Assembly (NCBI RefSeq): GCF_001591365.1
Contig: NZ_BCUT01000001.1
Span: 1,612,001 to 1,676,000, forward strand
DNA length: 64,000 nucleotides
Reading direction: 5' to 3'
Origin: Variovorax paradoxus NBRC 15149
GTDB taxonomy: Bacteria > Pseudomonadota > Gammaproteobacteria > Burkholderiales > Burkholderiaceae_C
The notes under the pieces are model-generated. The model saw only the letters and a list, made by a program, of their open reading frames with translations, ran no database searches and was not told the origin of the DNA. Both the position numbers and the translations under genes were made by a program. Shown one piece after another: positions 32,017-42,216 of the stretch. Every line of letters begins with the position of its first letter. Position 1 is the first letter of the stretch.

Positions 32017-32996
32017 GCGGCAAGATTTCATTGGTCGGCATCGGGCCCGGCCACCACGACCACATGACGGGCCGCGCGCTGGCCGCGATCGCCGAAGCCG
32101 ACGTGGTGGTCGGCTACAGCACCTACATCAAGCTGGTGGCCGACCTGCTCGAGGGCAAGGAAGTGATCCGCAAGGGCATGACCGAGGAGCTCGACCGCGC
32201 GGTCAATGCGCTCGAATGTGCCCGCGAGGGCAAGAAGGTGGCGCTGATCTCCAGCGGCGATGCCGGCGTCTACGGCATGGCCGGCCCGACCTACGAGGTG
32301 CTGTTCCAGGCCGGCTGGACGCCGGACTCCGACATCGCCGTCGAGGTGGTGCCCGGCGCGTCGGCCATCAACGCCTGCGCGGCGCTGGTGGGCGCGCCGC
32401 TCACGCACGACTTCTGCTCGATCTCGCTGAGCGACCTGCTCACGCCCTGGCCCGTGATCGCGCGGCGGCTCGACGCGGTGGCGGCGGCCGACTTCGTGGT
32501 GGCTCTCTACAACCCGAAGAGCGGGCGGCGCACCCAGCAGATCGTGCAGGCGCAGCAGCTCTTCCTGCGGCACCGGCGGCCGGACACGCCGGTGGCGGTG
32601 GTCAAGTCGGCCTACCGCCGGCGCGAGCGCATCGAGTTCACCACGCTTGCCCACATGAGCGAGTGCGACATCGGCATGCTGACGACGGTGCTCATCGGCA
32701 ACAGCCACACCTTCGTGCAGCACGGCCTCATGGTCACGCCGCGCGGCTATGCCAACAAGTACGACCTGGACGATGGCGGCAACACGCGCAGCGGCGAGAA
32801 GCCAGGCCGCTCGCTGTCGACCGGCCTGCTGGGCTGGATGGCCAACCTGCGCGCCGACCATGCCGAAGGCGCGAGCGCCGCCGCGCTGGCGGCGCAGCAC
32901 CGCCTGCCCGTCGATTACATCGAGGCCGTGCTGGCCGCACCGGCCGAGGAAGAAGAAAGCCCCGCGGCCGCGCCGCTCGAGGAGACGCAGGAATGA
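32013..32996 (+). CDS. cobJ: precorrin-3B C17-methyltransferase with C-terminal extension
   Basis: Tetrapyrrole methylase of 327 residues that methylates C17 with ring contraction (CobJ/CbiH). Motifs: SLVGIGPGHHDHMTGRALAA, VVGYSTYIKLV, LISSGDAGVYGMAGPTYEVL, VVPGASAINACAALVGAPLT, DFVVALYNPKSGRR and LIGNSHTFV. The last 60 or so residues (LSTGLLGWMANLRADHAEGA and an Ala/Glu-rich tail) extend beyond the methylase domain. Its stop overlaps the ferredoxin start. Confidence 0.94.
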   Translation: MSGKISLVGIGPGHHDHMTGRALAAIAEADVVVGYSTYIKLVADLLEGKEVIRKGMTEELDRAVNALECAREGKKVALISSGDAGVYGMAGPTYEVLFQAGWTPDSDIAVEVVPGASAINACAALVGAPLTHDFCSISLSDLLTPWPVIARRLDAVAAADFVVALYNPKSGRRTQQIVQAQQLFLRHRRPDTPVAVVKSAYRRRERIEFTTLAHMSECDIGMLTTVLIGNSHTFVQHGLMVTPRGYANKYDLDDGGNTRSGEKPGRSLSTGLLGWMANLRADHAEGASAAALAAQHRLPVDYIEAVLAAPAEEEESPAAAPLEETQE

Positions 32997-33349
32997 GCGA
33001 GGTGGTCAAGCCCAAGATCGGCGGCTACAAGCGCCACCTGCTGGTCTGCACGGGACCGCGCTGCAGCCCCGACGGCGCCTCGCAGGACCTGTTCGACAGC
33101 CTGGGCGACAAGTTCAAGGCCGCGGGCCTGAACGAGGGTGCACTGCGCGTCAAGCGCAGCCGCGTCGGCTGCTTCGCGGCCTGCAAGGGCGGGCCGGTGA
33201 TGTGCGTGCAGCCCGACGGCACCTGGTACTACAACGTCACGCCGGAGAACATGGACCGCATCCTGTCGCAGCACCTGGTGGGCGGCGTGGTGGTGGAAGA
33301 CCTGGTGTTCCACCAGGGACCGGGCCTCGCGCCAGACACGGCCGCCTGA
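32993..33349 (+). CDS. (2Fe-2S) thioredoxin-like ferredoxin
   Basis: Protein of 118 residues of the thioredoxin-like [2Fe-2S] ferredoxin family. Cluster cysteines are expected among LVCTGPRCSPDG (Cys19, Cys24) and GCFAACKGGPVMCVQPDG. It is the last gene of the cobalamin operon, with its start inside the cobJ stop. It probably supplies electrons to a step of corrin synthesis, for example cobalt reduction or ring contraction. The partner is unknown. Confidence 0.85.
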   Translation: MSEVVKPKIGGYKRHLLVCTGPRCSPDGASQDLFDSLGDKFKAAGLNEGALRVKRSRVGCFAACKGGPVMCVQPDGTWYYNVTPENMDRILSQHLVGGVVVEDLVFHQGPGLAPDTAA

Positions 33350-33370
33350 GGCGCTGCAGTCGCACGCCGG

Positions 33371-34609
33371 CTATTCGACAAAGAGCAGCGCCGGGCATTC
33401 GAGCGAGGCGCGCACGGCCTGCACGAACTCGGCCGCCAGCTGGCCGTCGACCACGCGGTGGTCGAAGGAGGATGACAGGTTCATCATGCGGCGCGCGACC
33501 ACGGCGCCATCCTTCATCACCGGGCGCTGCACGATGCGGTTGACGCCGACGATCGCCGCCTCGGGCGCATTGATGATCGGCGTGGACGCGATGCCGCCCA
33601 GCGCGCCGAGGCTGGTGACGGTAATGGTCGAGCCGCTCAGCTCGTCGCGCGTGGCGCGGCCCGCGCGCGCGGCCTCGGCCAGGCGCGCGATCTCGGTTGC
33701 GCTGGACCAGGGGTCGCGCGCTTCGGCGTGGCGCAGTACCGGCACCATGAGGCCCACGGCGGTCTGGGTCGCGATGCCGGCATGCACTGCGCCGTGGCGC
33801 GTGAGCACGCCGGTCTCGTCGTCGAAGCGGGCATTGACCTGCGGAAAGCGCGGCACCGCCAGCACGATGGCGCGCACCAGCAGCGGCAGCAGCGTCAGGT
33901 GCGCCCGCTCGCTGCCCCAGCGTTCGTTGAGCCGCGCGCGCAGCAGCTCCAACTCGGTCACGTCGACTTCCTCGACGTAGGTGAAGTGCGGGATGCGGCG
34001 CATCGCATCCTGCATGCGCTGCGCGATGCGGCGGCGCACGCCGGTCACGGGCACGGCCTCCTCGTCGTGGCGCTCCGCGTAACGCGGCGGGCCCGGCGCC
34101 TGCGCGCCCTGCCTGCGGAGCAGCCAGGCGTCGAGGTCCTCGTGCAGGATGCGGCCGTCCGCGGCGCTGCCCGGCACCTGCTGCAGATCGATGCCGAGCA
34201 CCGCGGCGCGATGGCGCACCGCGGGTGCGGCGAGCGGCTTGCCGGCCGATGAGGATATGCGCACGGCCGGAGCGGATGTCGCCGCAGCTGCTACCGCCGG
34301 TGCAGGTGCCGGCACGGGCGCGGACGCGCGTGCGTGCGCGGCCGGCACCTGCACCGCCTCACCCTGCGCCTCCACGTCGATCCGTATCAGCTCCGCGCCC
34401 ACCGCGAGCTGCTGCCCCACTTCGCCGCCGAGCGCGAGCACCCGGCCCGCGACCGGCGAGGGAATCTCGACGGTGGCCTTGTCGGTCATCACGTCGGCCA
34501 GCACCTGGTCTTCCGCCACCGTGTCGCCGGGCTGCACGCGCCACGCCACCAGCTCCACCTCGGCAATGCCTTCGCCAAGGTCCGGCACCTTGATTGCATG
34601 CGTGGCCAT
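33371..34609 (-). CDS. bkdB: branched-chain 2-oxoacid dehydrogenase E2 (dihydrolipoamide acyltransferase)
   Basis: E2 component of 412 residues, transferring the acyl group to CoA. An N-terminal lipoyl domain (DVMTDKATVEIPSPVAGRV, lipoyl Lys44) is followed by an Ala/Pro linker, a peripheral subunit-binding domain (VRHRAAVLGIDLQQVPGSA) and a catalytic domain ending in DHRVVDG (His384, Asp388). It follows the E1beta gene with no gap. It ends convergent to the cobalamin operon, and the E3 gene (lpdV) that often follows bkdB is absent. Confidence 0.93.
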   Translation of the reverse strand: MATHAIKVPDLGEGIAEVELVAWRVQPGDTVAEDQVLADVMTDKATVEIPSPVAGRVLALGGEVGQQLAVGAELIRIDVEAQGEAVQVPAAHARASAPVPAPAPAVAAAATSAPAVRISSSAGKPLAAPAVRHRAAVLGIDLQQVPGSAADGRILHEDLDAWLLRRQGAQAPGPPRYAERHDEEAVPVTGVRRRIAQRMQDAMRRIPHFTYVEEVDVTELELLRARLNERWGSERAHLTLLPLLVRAIVLAVPRFPQVNARFDDETGVLTRHGAVHAGIATQTAVGLMVPVLRHAEARDPWSSATEIARLAEAARAGRATRDELSGSTITVTSLGALGGIASTPIINAPEAAIVGVNRIVQRPVMKDGAVVARRMMNLSSSFDHRVVDGQLAAEFVQAVRASLECPALLFVE

Positions 34610-35623
34610 TCAGTTCTCCATGACGCGGCGCATCGCCGCGCCGACGCGCGCCGGCCCCGGAAAGTAGGCCCACTCCTGCGCATGCGGATAGGGCGTGTCC
34701 CAGCCGGCCACGCGCTCGATCGGCGCCTCCAGGTGGTGGAAGCAATGCTCCTGCACCAGTGCCACCAGCTCGGCGCCGAAGCCGTTGGTGCGCGTGGCCT
34801 CGTGCACGATCACGCAGCGGCCGGTCTTCTTCACCGAGGCGACCAGCGTCTCCAGGTCCAGCGGCCACAGGCTGCGCAGGTCGATGATCTCGGCATCGAT
34901 GCCGGTCTCGCGTGCGGCCGCTTCCGAGACGAACACCATGGTGCCGTAGCTGATCACCGTCAGGTCGGCGCCGGGGCGGAACACGGTGGCCGACTCCAGC
35001 GGCACCGTGTAGTAGCCCTCGGGCACCTCGCCGAGCGGATGCGCCGACCACGACACCAGCGGCCGCTCGTGGTGGCCGTCGAAGGGGCCGTTGTACAGCC
35101 GCTTGGGCTCCAGGAAGATGACGGGGTCGTCGTTCTCGATCGAGGCGATCAGGAGGCCCTTGGCATCGCGCGGATTGGAAGGCATCACCGTGCGCAGCCC
35201 GCAGACGTGCGTGAACAGCGCCTCGGGACTCTGGCTGTGCGTCTGGCCGCCGTAGATGCCGCCGCCGCAGGGCATGCGGATGGTGATCGGCGCGGTGAAG
35301 TCGCCGGCCGAGCGGTAGCGCAGGCGCGCCGCCTCGGACACGATCTGGTCGTAGGCCGGATAGACGTAGTCGGCAAACTGCACTTCCACCACCGGGCGCA
35401 GGCCGTAGGCGCCCATGCCGATGGCCGAGCCGACGATGCCGCCCTCGTTGATCGGCGCATCGAACACGCGCGAGCGGCCGTACTTGGCCTGCAGGCCTTC
35501 GGTGCAGCGGAACACGCCGCCGAAGTAGCCCACGTCCTGGCCATAGATGATCACGTTGTCGTCGCGCTCGAGCATCACGTCCATGGCGGAGCGCAGGGCC
35601 TGGATCATGGTCATCGAGGCCAT
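34610..35623 (-). CDS. bkdA2: 2-oxoisovalerate dehydrogenase E1 beta subunit
   Basis: E1 beta subunit of 337 residues of the branched-chain keto acid dehydrogenase: MIQALRSAMDVMLERDDNVI, GEDVGYFGG-type GQDVGYFGGVFRCTEGL, RVFDAPINEGGIVGSAIGM, ITIRMPCGGGIYGGQTHSQS and VIVHEATRTNGFGAELVALV. It forms an alpha2beta2 heterotetramer with the upstream gene product and binds thiamine diphosphate at the interface. There is a 4-bp gap to E1alpha and none to E2, so one transcript is expected. Confidence 0.94.
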   Translation of the reverse strand: MASMTMIQALRSAMDVMLERDDNVIIYGQDVGYFGGVFRCTEGLQAKYGRSRVFDAPINEGGIVGSAIGMGAYGLRPVVEVQFADYVYPAYDQIVSEAARLRYRSAGDFTAPITIRMPCGGGIYGGQTHSQSPEALFTHVCGLRTVMPSNPRDAKGLLIASIENDDPVIFLEPKRLYNGPFDGHHERPLVSWSAHPLGEVPEGYYTVPLESATVFRPGADLTVISYGTMVFVSEAAARETGIDAEIIDLRSLWPLDLETLVASVKKTGRCVIVHEATRTNGFGAELVALVQEHCFHHLEAPIERVAGWDTPYPHAQEWAYFPGPARVGAAMRRVMEN

Positions 35624-35627
35624 GGCG

Positions 35628-36911
<1,284 letters not shown>

Positions 36912-36970
36912 CTAGCGAATTTCAGGCGGGAGCGCAGCCGGTCAAGCGCGTATTTTTTCTTGCGGGCGCG

Positions 36971-37249
36971 TCAGTCCTCGGCGTCGAAGAAAGCGAGCTT
37001 GCGCGCACGGGGCAATGCCTTGACCCTGATCTCCGCCCGCAGCGCGGCGCCCTTGTCGGGATAGGCGCGCGCTGCAAGCACGCGCAGCGGAGGACGCGCG
37101 CGCGTGAACTTGGCGCCGAGTCCGAACACATGCTGGAAGAAGCGCTGCTCCACGTCGAGCGCGATCCCTGCGTAGTACACGCCGCCTTCGCACTCCAGGA
37201 GATAGAGCCAGTAGGGCACGGGATCGGGGTCGGGCAGGGATCGGGGCAT
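36971..37249 (-). CDS. GIY-YIG nuclease domain protein
   Basis: Small protein of 92 residues consisting of one GIY-YIG domain: YWLYLLECEGGVYYAGIALD (the GIY and YIG strands, here LYL and YYAG), the conserved Arg in DVEQRFFQH, and the YPDKGAALRAEIRVKALPRA helix with the catalytic Glu region. This resembles the UPF0213/YhbQ group of stand-alone domains, whose role in DNA metabolism is unclear. The ATG at 37249 gives a proper N terminus; longer frames are implausible. Confidence 0.75.
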   Translation of the reverse strand: MPRSLPDPDPVPYWLYLLECEGGVYYAGIALDVEQRFFQHVFGLGAKFTRARPPLRVLAARAYPDKGAALRAEIRVKALPRARKLAFFDAED

Positions 37250-37405
37250 GGCGCGGATTGTGCAGCCGCAGCCGCCCTTCGCTGGAGTCGGCTTTGGCAA
37301 AGCGGCGAGGGGAACGCGCATTTGCGGGCGTACAGTGGGTGGCCGAGCCCACGCCCACGGCGGTTGCCGGAACGCTGTCGGGCTCTCCACGAATGGAGGT
37401 TGAAC

Positions 37406-37717
37406 ATGGCCCAGCATGCAATTACCGCTGTTCACTTCAGCGACGGAAAGATCGATCTCGTCGCGATTCACCCGGTGGTGGAGCAGGAGTTCGGCTCGAC
37501 CGAATTCGCGCTTGGCGCGGCACGGCGCATCGGCATCGGCGAATGCGTGGAGCTCCTCGCCGCCGGCGAGGAAGTGTGCCTTGCACGGCGCACCGAAAGC
37601 CATGCCTGGGAGGTGGTTTGCGATGTCCAGCTCCTGCCGGGCGGCGCCGGCATCACCGGCGTCGACGTCGTGGGCCACCCCAACGATGCGCTGCACGAAC
37701 TTCCTGCGTGGGACTGA
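37406..37717 (+). CDS. hypothetical protein, 103 aa
   Basis: I do not recognise this protein. It has 103 residues, is acidic, and looks soluble and beta-rich (AITAVHFSDGKIDLVAIHPV, FALGAARRIGIGECVELLAA, DVQLLPGGAGITGVDVVGHP). It has no signal peptide or membrane helix. A strong ribosome binding site, GGAGG, lies before the ATG. It precedes the DUF1330 gene by 56 bp on the same strand. Confidence 0.6.
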   Translation: MAQHAITAVHFSDGKIDLVAIHPVVEQEFGSTEFALGAARRIGIGECVELLAAGEEVCLARRTESHAWEVVCDVQLLPGGAGITGVDVVGHPNDALHELPAWD

Positions 37718-37773
37718 GGGCGCAGCGGGCGAGCTATATTGCGCGCTCAGCAACAGACAGAGAAGAAATCACC

Positions 37774-38064
37774 ATGGCAAAAGCCTACTGGGTCAGCGCG
37801 TACCGTGCCGTCAACGACGCCGACAAACTCGCGGCCTACGCAAAACTGGCCGGCCCGGCCATCACCGCCGGCGGCGGCCGCTTTCTTGCGCGCGGCCTGC
37901 CCGCCGAGGTCTACGAGTTCGGCCTGTCCCAACGCACCGTGCTGATCGAGTTCGACAGCGTCGAGCAGGCCAGGGCCGTGCACGACAGCCCCGACTACCA
38001 GGCCGCGCTTGACGCGCTGGGCGACGGCGCGGAACGGGACCTGCGGATCATCGAAGGGGTCTGA
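37774..38064 (+). CDS. DUF1330 domain protein
   Basis: Protein of 96 residues with the full DUF1330 (ferredoxin-like fold) pattern: AYWVSAYRAVNDADKLAAYA, LAGPAITAGGGRFLARGLPA and VLIEFDSVEQARAVHDSPDY, QAALDALGDGAERDLRIIEG. Family members are small dimeric proteins of uncertain function found across proteobacteria. AGAGAAGAA precedes the ATG. Confidence 0.85.
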   Translation: MAKAYWVSAYRAVNDADKLAAYAKLAGPAITAGGGRFLARGLPAEVYEFGLSQRTVLIEFDSVEQARAVHDSPDYQAALDALGDGAERDLRIIEGV

Positions 38065-38111
38065 GACATCCAGGGGATCGGGCTCTCAGGGCATGTCCGG
38101 TGCCCTGGCTT

Positions 38112-38498
38112 TCACCGGCTGCGCTCGCCGTCGCGCACGGATTCGATTGCGCCGTTGTAGATGCGCACGACGCCAAGGAATGCACCGCGACCGCGGTCGT
38201 ATGTCCATTCCTCCATGGGAACGCACTGGTTCGCAAGAATCGCCTGGGGACTGCCCGCGCGGTAGGGCGTCACGATCCAGCCGAGCTGCAGCATCGGCAC
38301 GCAGACGCTCTGGCGATAGATCGGCTCGCCGCATTTCTGAAGCAGCGACACGGGCGAATCGCCCTTGCCCACGAGCGAACCGTTGCAGCCCATCGACTGG
38401 GAAGCTTCGGCGGACGGAACAAGGATGGCCATGAACGCCGCCGCGAGCCAAAGGCTCCAGTGGTGGGGGTGAGAACTTTTTGAGAGAAGCTCAGGCAT
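38112..38498 (-). CDS. DUF2845-type exported protein
   Basis: Exported protein of 128 residues. A signal peptide (WSLWLAAAFMAILVPSAEAS) is followed by the DUF2845-like pattern GSLVGKGDSPVSLLQKCGEP and a C-terminal TYDRGRGAFLGVVRIYNGAI. Such proteins act in the periplasm, function unknown. The chosen start overlaps the last 8 bp of the GFA gene upstream; internal starts closer to the signal peptide are possible. Confidence 0.7.
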   Translation of the reverse strand: MPELLSKSSHPHHWSLWLAAAFMAILVPSAEASQSMGCNGSLVGKGDSPVSLLQKCGEPIYRQSVCVPMLQLGWIVTPYRAGSPQAILANQCVPMEEWTYDRGRGAFLGVVRIYNGAIESVRDGERSR

Positions 38499-38997
38499 TG
38501 TCCGTGCGCGCCATGCGCGGTGCATCGAAGCGCGCAGGCGCCTGCGGCAAGCCGGCCAGGTCCGCGCGGGCAAACTGGAAGCAGTCGATCCCGGCAGGAA
38601 GCACGACGCCCGTCTGCGCCGAGCTGGTCCAGATGTGCGAGCTGATCGACACGGAATTCGGGTCATCGAACGCCCCGCGAGAGATCCCGCGGTACTCGGG
38701 CCAGCGCTCGAACGTGAGCGTGAGCGTGGTGCCGCATCGGGGGCAGAAGTGGACATGCACCTGCCTCGAACTGCTTTCCGATTTGTGCGAGTACCTTGCC
38801 ATCGGCTCGCCCGAGAACTGGACCGCGTCCACCGGATACATCGACTCCGCGTATGAGGTCGAACCCGTCACCCGCTGGCAGAACCTGCAGTGGCATTGCA
38901 AGGTGCGCATGGGCTCGCCCAGGGCGACGAAGCGCACGGCCCCGCACAGGCACCCTCCATCACGTCGAGTCGTCACGCCGATCGCCTCCTGTGCCAA
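38491..38997 (-). CDS. GFA-family (CENP-V/glutathione-dependent formaldehyde-activating-like) protein
   Basis: Zinc-binding protein of 168 residues. GFA motifs: GGCLCGAVRF, LQCHCRFCQRVTGS and HFCPRCGTTLTLTF supply the two zinc sites. Members range from glutathione-dependent formaldehyde-activating enzymes to proteins of unknown function, so activity is not claimed. The start follows GVTTRRDGGCLCG and no GFA-specific partner is adjacent. Its stop overlaps the start of the exported DUF2845 protein. Confidence 0.85.
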   Translation of the reverse strand: MAQEAIGVTTRRDGGCLCGAVRFVALGEPMRTLQCHCRFCQRVTGSTSYAESMYPVDAVQFSGEPMARYSHKSESSSRQVHVHFCPRCGTTLTLTFERWPEYRGISRGAFDDPNSVSISSHIWTSSAQTGVVLPAGIDCFQFARADLAGLPQAPARFDAPRMARTDNA

Positions 38998-39036
38998 TGC
39001 CGCGGATAAGGTGCCATGGGATGCAATGCCTGGCAG

Positions 39037-39393
39037 TCAGTCCTGCTGCCGGAGGATCTTCTCCATCTTCCTGCCCTTCGCGAGCTCGTCGACCAGCTTG
39101 TCCAGGTAGCGGATCTTCTGCATCAGCGGATCGTCGACTTCCTCGACGCGGACGCCGCAGACCACGCCCTTGATCAATGCGCTGTTCGGATTCATGGCCG
39201 GAGCCTCCGCAAAGAAGGCCTCGAAATCCTTCCCCTGTTCGATCTGCCGCGCGAGGCCCGCCTGGTCATAGCCGGTCAGCCAGCGAATGATCTGATCCAC
39301 TTCTTCCTTCGTCCGGTTCTTGCGTTCGGCCTTCTGGACGTACATCGGATAGACCTTCGCAAACGCCATCGCGAAAATTCGATGCTGAGGCAT
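39037..39393 (-). CDS. DUF2200 domain protein
   Basis: Protein of 118 residues of the DUF2200 family: [20 protein letters not shown] at the N terminus, [40 protein letters not shown] and the C-terminal [20 protein letters not shown]. The ATG at 39393 matches the usual family start; an ATG at 39405 would add four residues. It lies 8 bp after the DAHP synthase stop on the same strand. Function unknown. Confidence 0.85.
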   Translation of the reverse strand: MPQHRIFAMAFAKVYPMYVQKAERKNRTKEEVDQIIRWLTGYDQAGLARQIEQGKDFEAFFAEAPAMNPNSALIKGVVCGVRVEEVDDPLMQKIRYLDKLVDELAKGRKMEKILRQQD

Positions 39394-39401
39394 GGCCGCT
39401 C

Positions 39402-40526
39402 TCAAGCCTTCGGCAGGCGCCGCCTTGCCTTGACCGCCGACGCCAGGCCCTCGAGCACCGGCACCGTCTGGGCAAAGCCGATGCAGGCATCGGTGATCGA
39501 GACGCCGTGCTTCAGCGCCGCGCCGGGCTTCAGGTCCTGCCGGCCTTCCTCGAGATGGCTCTCGATCATGAGGCCCGTGATGCGCCGCTCGCCGGCCGCG
39601 ATCTGCGCCGCCACGTCTTCGGCGACTACGATCTGCCGCTGGTGCTGCTTGCTGCTGTTGCCGTGCGACACGTCGATCATCACCTGCGGCCGCAGGCCGT
39701 TCGCCAGCAGCGCCTCGCAGCTCGAAGCCACATCCGCGGCCGAATAGTTGGGCGCCTTGCCGCCGCGCAGGATCACATGGCAGTCGTCGTTGCCGCGCGT
39801 CTCGAAGATCGCCGCCATGCCCATCTTGGTCATGCCCATGAAGGCATGCGGCGCACGCGCTGCGAGGATCGCGTCGGCCGCAACCTTCACGCTGCCGTCG
39901 GTGCCGTTCTTGAAGCCCACCGGGCAGCTCAGGCCCGACGCCAGCTGCCGATGGCTCTGGCTCTCGGTGGTGCGGGCGCCGATGGCACCCCAGGCGATCA
40001 GGTCGGCAATGAACTGCGGGCTCAGCAGGTCGAGGAACTCGGTGCCGGTCGGCAGGCCCAGCGTGGTCAGCTCGAGCAGCAGGCGCCGCGCGCGCTCCAG
40101 CCCTTCGTTGATCGCGAAGCTGCCGTCCAGGTGCGGGTCGTTGATGTAGCCCTTCCAGCCCACGGTGGTGCGCGGCTTCTCGAAATAGGCGCGCATCACG
40201 ATCAGGAGGTCGTCCTGCAGCGAGTCGGCGACGGTCTTCAGGCGCTGCGCGTATTCGATGGCCTGGTCGTGGTCATGGATGGAGCATGGCCCAACCACCA
40301 CGACCAGCCGGTCGTCGCGGCCGTGCAGCACGTCGGCGATGGCCGCGCGGCTGCCTTCGACCAGCGCCAGCGTGTTGTCGCGCACGGGCACGCGCTCCTG
40401 CAGCAAGGCAGGGGTGATGAGCGGACGGACCGCGCCGATGCGCACGTCGTCGATGCGGGTGGTGTCGAGCGTGCTGTCGCGGGAGCCGATCTCGGCATCG
40501 TGGAGGGGGTCGTCGAGGCGGGGCAT
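39402..40526 (-). CDS. aroG: 3-deoxy-7-phosphoheptulonate (DAHP) synthase, class I
   Basis: First enzyme of aromatic amino acid synthesis (374 residues), condensing phosphoenolpyruvate and erythrose 4-phosphate. AroF/G/H-type motifs: [90 protein letters not shown] and [14 protein letters not shown], which together hold the metal ligands (Cys, His, Glu, Asp) and the substrate-binding Arg and Lys. The feedback amino acid cannot be told from this reading. It precedes a DUF2200 gene closely. Confidence 0.94.
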   Translation of the reverse strand: MPRLDDPLHDAEIGSRDSTLDTTRIDDVRIGAVRPLITPALLQERVPVRDNTLALVEGSRAAIADVLHGRDDRLVVVVGPCSIHDHDQAIEYAQRLKTVADSLQDDLLIVMRAYFEKPRTTVGWKGYINDPHLDGSFAINEGLERARRLLLELTTLGLPTGTEFLDLLSPQFIADLIAWGAIGARTTESQSHRQLASGLSCPVGFKNGTDGSVKVAADAILAARAPHAFMGMTKMGMAAIFETRGNDDCHVILRGGKAPNYSAADVASSCEALLANGLRPQVMIDVSHGNSSKQHQRQIVVAEDVAAQIAAGERRITGLMIESHLEEGRQDLKPGAALKHGVSITDACIGFAQTVPVLEGLASAVKARRRLPKA

Positions 40527-40582
40527 GGTGGTGGCTGTGGTTTCGAACGGAGCTTGGCGGATTGTCCTCTTCCACAAGTACC

Positions 40583-42178
40583 TTAACCGCGCGGGTCGCT
40601 TCGCGGCGAACGGGCCTGCGCCCCGCTGGCCGCACCCAGGCTCTGTGCAATGAATGCCGCAAAGGGCTTGATGTCGCCCTGGCCGCTTGCTGAGTTCAGC
40701 GCGGCCATATAGCGATCGCGATCTTCGAGGCGCAACACCGTCCAGGGGAACCCGCCCGAGGCCAGCATGGCGTTCATGAGGAAGCGCCCGAGCCGCCCAT
40801 TGCCGTCCATGTATGGATGAATGAAGACGAACATGAAATGGCCCAGCACCGCGCGCACGGCGGCCGAGGGCTCGTCGCGCAACAGCTCGAACAGGACCGG
40901 CATCATCTCGCGCACCGCTTCGCGCGGGGGCGGCACGTGCTGCGCGTTGCGGATGTAGACCTGATGGCCCCGGTAGCCCGCGAGATCCGATGCCGCGAGG
41001 AGGCCTGCGGTCACGCTGGGCGAGAACATCGCCCGGAACCAGGCACCGTGGTCGCCCTTGAGAACGTTCCCGGCGTTCGCGCCCGCGAAGATACTCTGGA
41101 TGGACGCCTTGACCTCGTTGTGCGCAAGCCAATAGCCGTGCGCCGCCATCGCATCCCGGGATTGGTGGTCCTGCTCGTGGATGTCCTCGTTCCAGTCTCC
41201 GTTCGCGACGCGGCGAATCAGTTCCGGCGTGACTCTGTAGCCTTCGATGGACAGCGAGTGATAGGCATCGGTGACATAGGCGTCTTCGACCGCGCGCATG
41301 TATGCGGCAACGTCGTCAGGCCGGCCCGGCTCCTTCAGCGGGAAGGCGCTCGCCGCATCGTCGCGCATCGAGGCCCACATGAGCCGCAATCTGGAAACAT
41401 AGGGGGACTCGATGCGGTCGCCCGGAACAATTCGCAGAGGGGTTTCGAATGGATTGGCCTCGGTGACCTGATTGCCCAAGGCCCGCATGAAACCGACGAT
41501 GTCATCCGCGATCGCGTCCCGGCCCACCGCGCGGAACGCACCGGCGAGGCGGCCGGCAACCGTGCCGTGGTTGCCTTCCGCAAGCACGCGGCTCAGCTCG
41601 GACGCGTCGCTGATGGACAGCAGCGCGACTTGCGCGTCCTCGGCGGAGGCCCTGAAGAAGTTCTCCGGCACTTTCAGGAGCGCCTGGGCCAGTGTCATCG
41701 TACGGAGATTGCCGACGCTGTCGCGCCGGTCGGCCGCTGGAAAATCCCTCGCCTGGTAGTCCATGAGCGAGAACCCGTTCGGCAAGTCGAGCACGCCGTT
41801 CTTGCCCAGTGGCGCATGCACGACGACCTGCTTGGGCAGCAAGGTCGTCCCGGCGTGCAGTTTCAGCGAATATTCCGCCGACACGCACCAGTCGGAGCCG
41901 AATCGGGCGTTGCAGTAGGCGGCAATGAAGTCCTTCATCCCCGCGATCCACGGCGTCGTGTCACCAGCCTTGGCGGAAGGGCTGGCGGACATGTACCAAC
42001 CCTGGATCACCGGCTGGAGAAACCCCGCGCCCACCAACGCTTCGCGATCCGCGCGAGAGAACTCGCCCGTATTGAAGACACTCCGGCCTTGCTCCTGCAA
42101 GGTCCGCAGTGCTTCCAGGGCGGTGGCGAGCCGCCGCTGCGCCGGGGTGGCTGTACGAACGGCGACGGGAGTTGCCAT
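40583..42178 (-). CDS. AbiEi-like antitoxin domain fused to Fic (AMP-transferase) domain
   Basis: Protein of 531 residues. The first 80 residues look like a winged-helix AbiEi-type domain (LRTLQEQGRSVFNTGEFSRA, DREALVGAGFLQPVIQGWYM), followed by the AbiEi-like middle part (SAEYSLKLHAGTTLLPKQVV). The C-terminal half is a Fic domain with the active-site HPYMDGNGRLGR at 454-465 (His454). An inhibitory SxxxEG motif (Ser308 to Glu312) precedes it, as in class II Fic proteins. It probably modifies a protein target by AMPylation or a related reaction, and the N-terminal domain may autoregulate or inhibit. Three tandem repeats lie upstream at 42217-42288. Confidence 0.88.
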   Translation of the reverse strand: MATPVAVRTATPAQRRLATALEALRTLQEQGRSVFNTGEFSRADREALVGAGFLQPVIQGWYMSASPSAKAGDTTPWIAGMKDFIAAYCNARFGSDWCVSAEYSLKLHAGTTLLPKQVVVHAPLGKNGVLDLPNGFSLMDYQARDFPAADRRDSVGNLRTMTLAQALLKVPENFFRASAEDAQVALLSISDASELSRVLAEGNHGTVAGRLAGAFRAVGRDAIADDIVGFMRALGNQVTEANPFETPLRIVPGDRIESPYVSRLRLMWASMRDDAASAFPLKEPGRPDDVAAYMRAVEDAYVTDAYHSLSIEGYRVTPELIRRVANGDWNEDIHEQDHQSRDAMAAHGYWLAHNEVKASIQSIFAGANAGNVLKGDHGAWFRAMFSPSVTAGLLAASDLAGYRGHQVYIRNAQHVPPPREAVREMMPVLFELLRDEPSAAVRAVLGHFMFVFIHPYMDGNGRLGRFLMNAMLASGGFPWTVLRLEDRDRYMAALNSASGQGDIKPFAAFIAQSLGAASGAQARSPRSDPRG

Positions 42179-42216
42179 GTGCAGGGTCTCGCTTTGCTGG
42201 CGGCAGCTGGTAGTCG

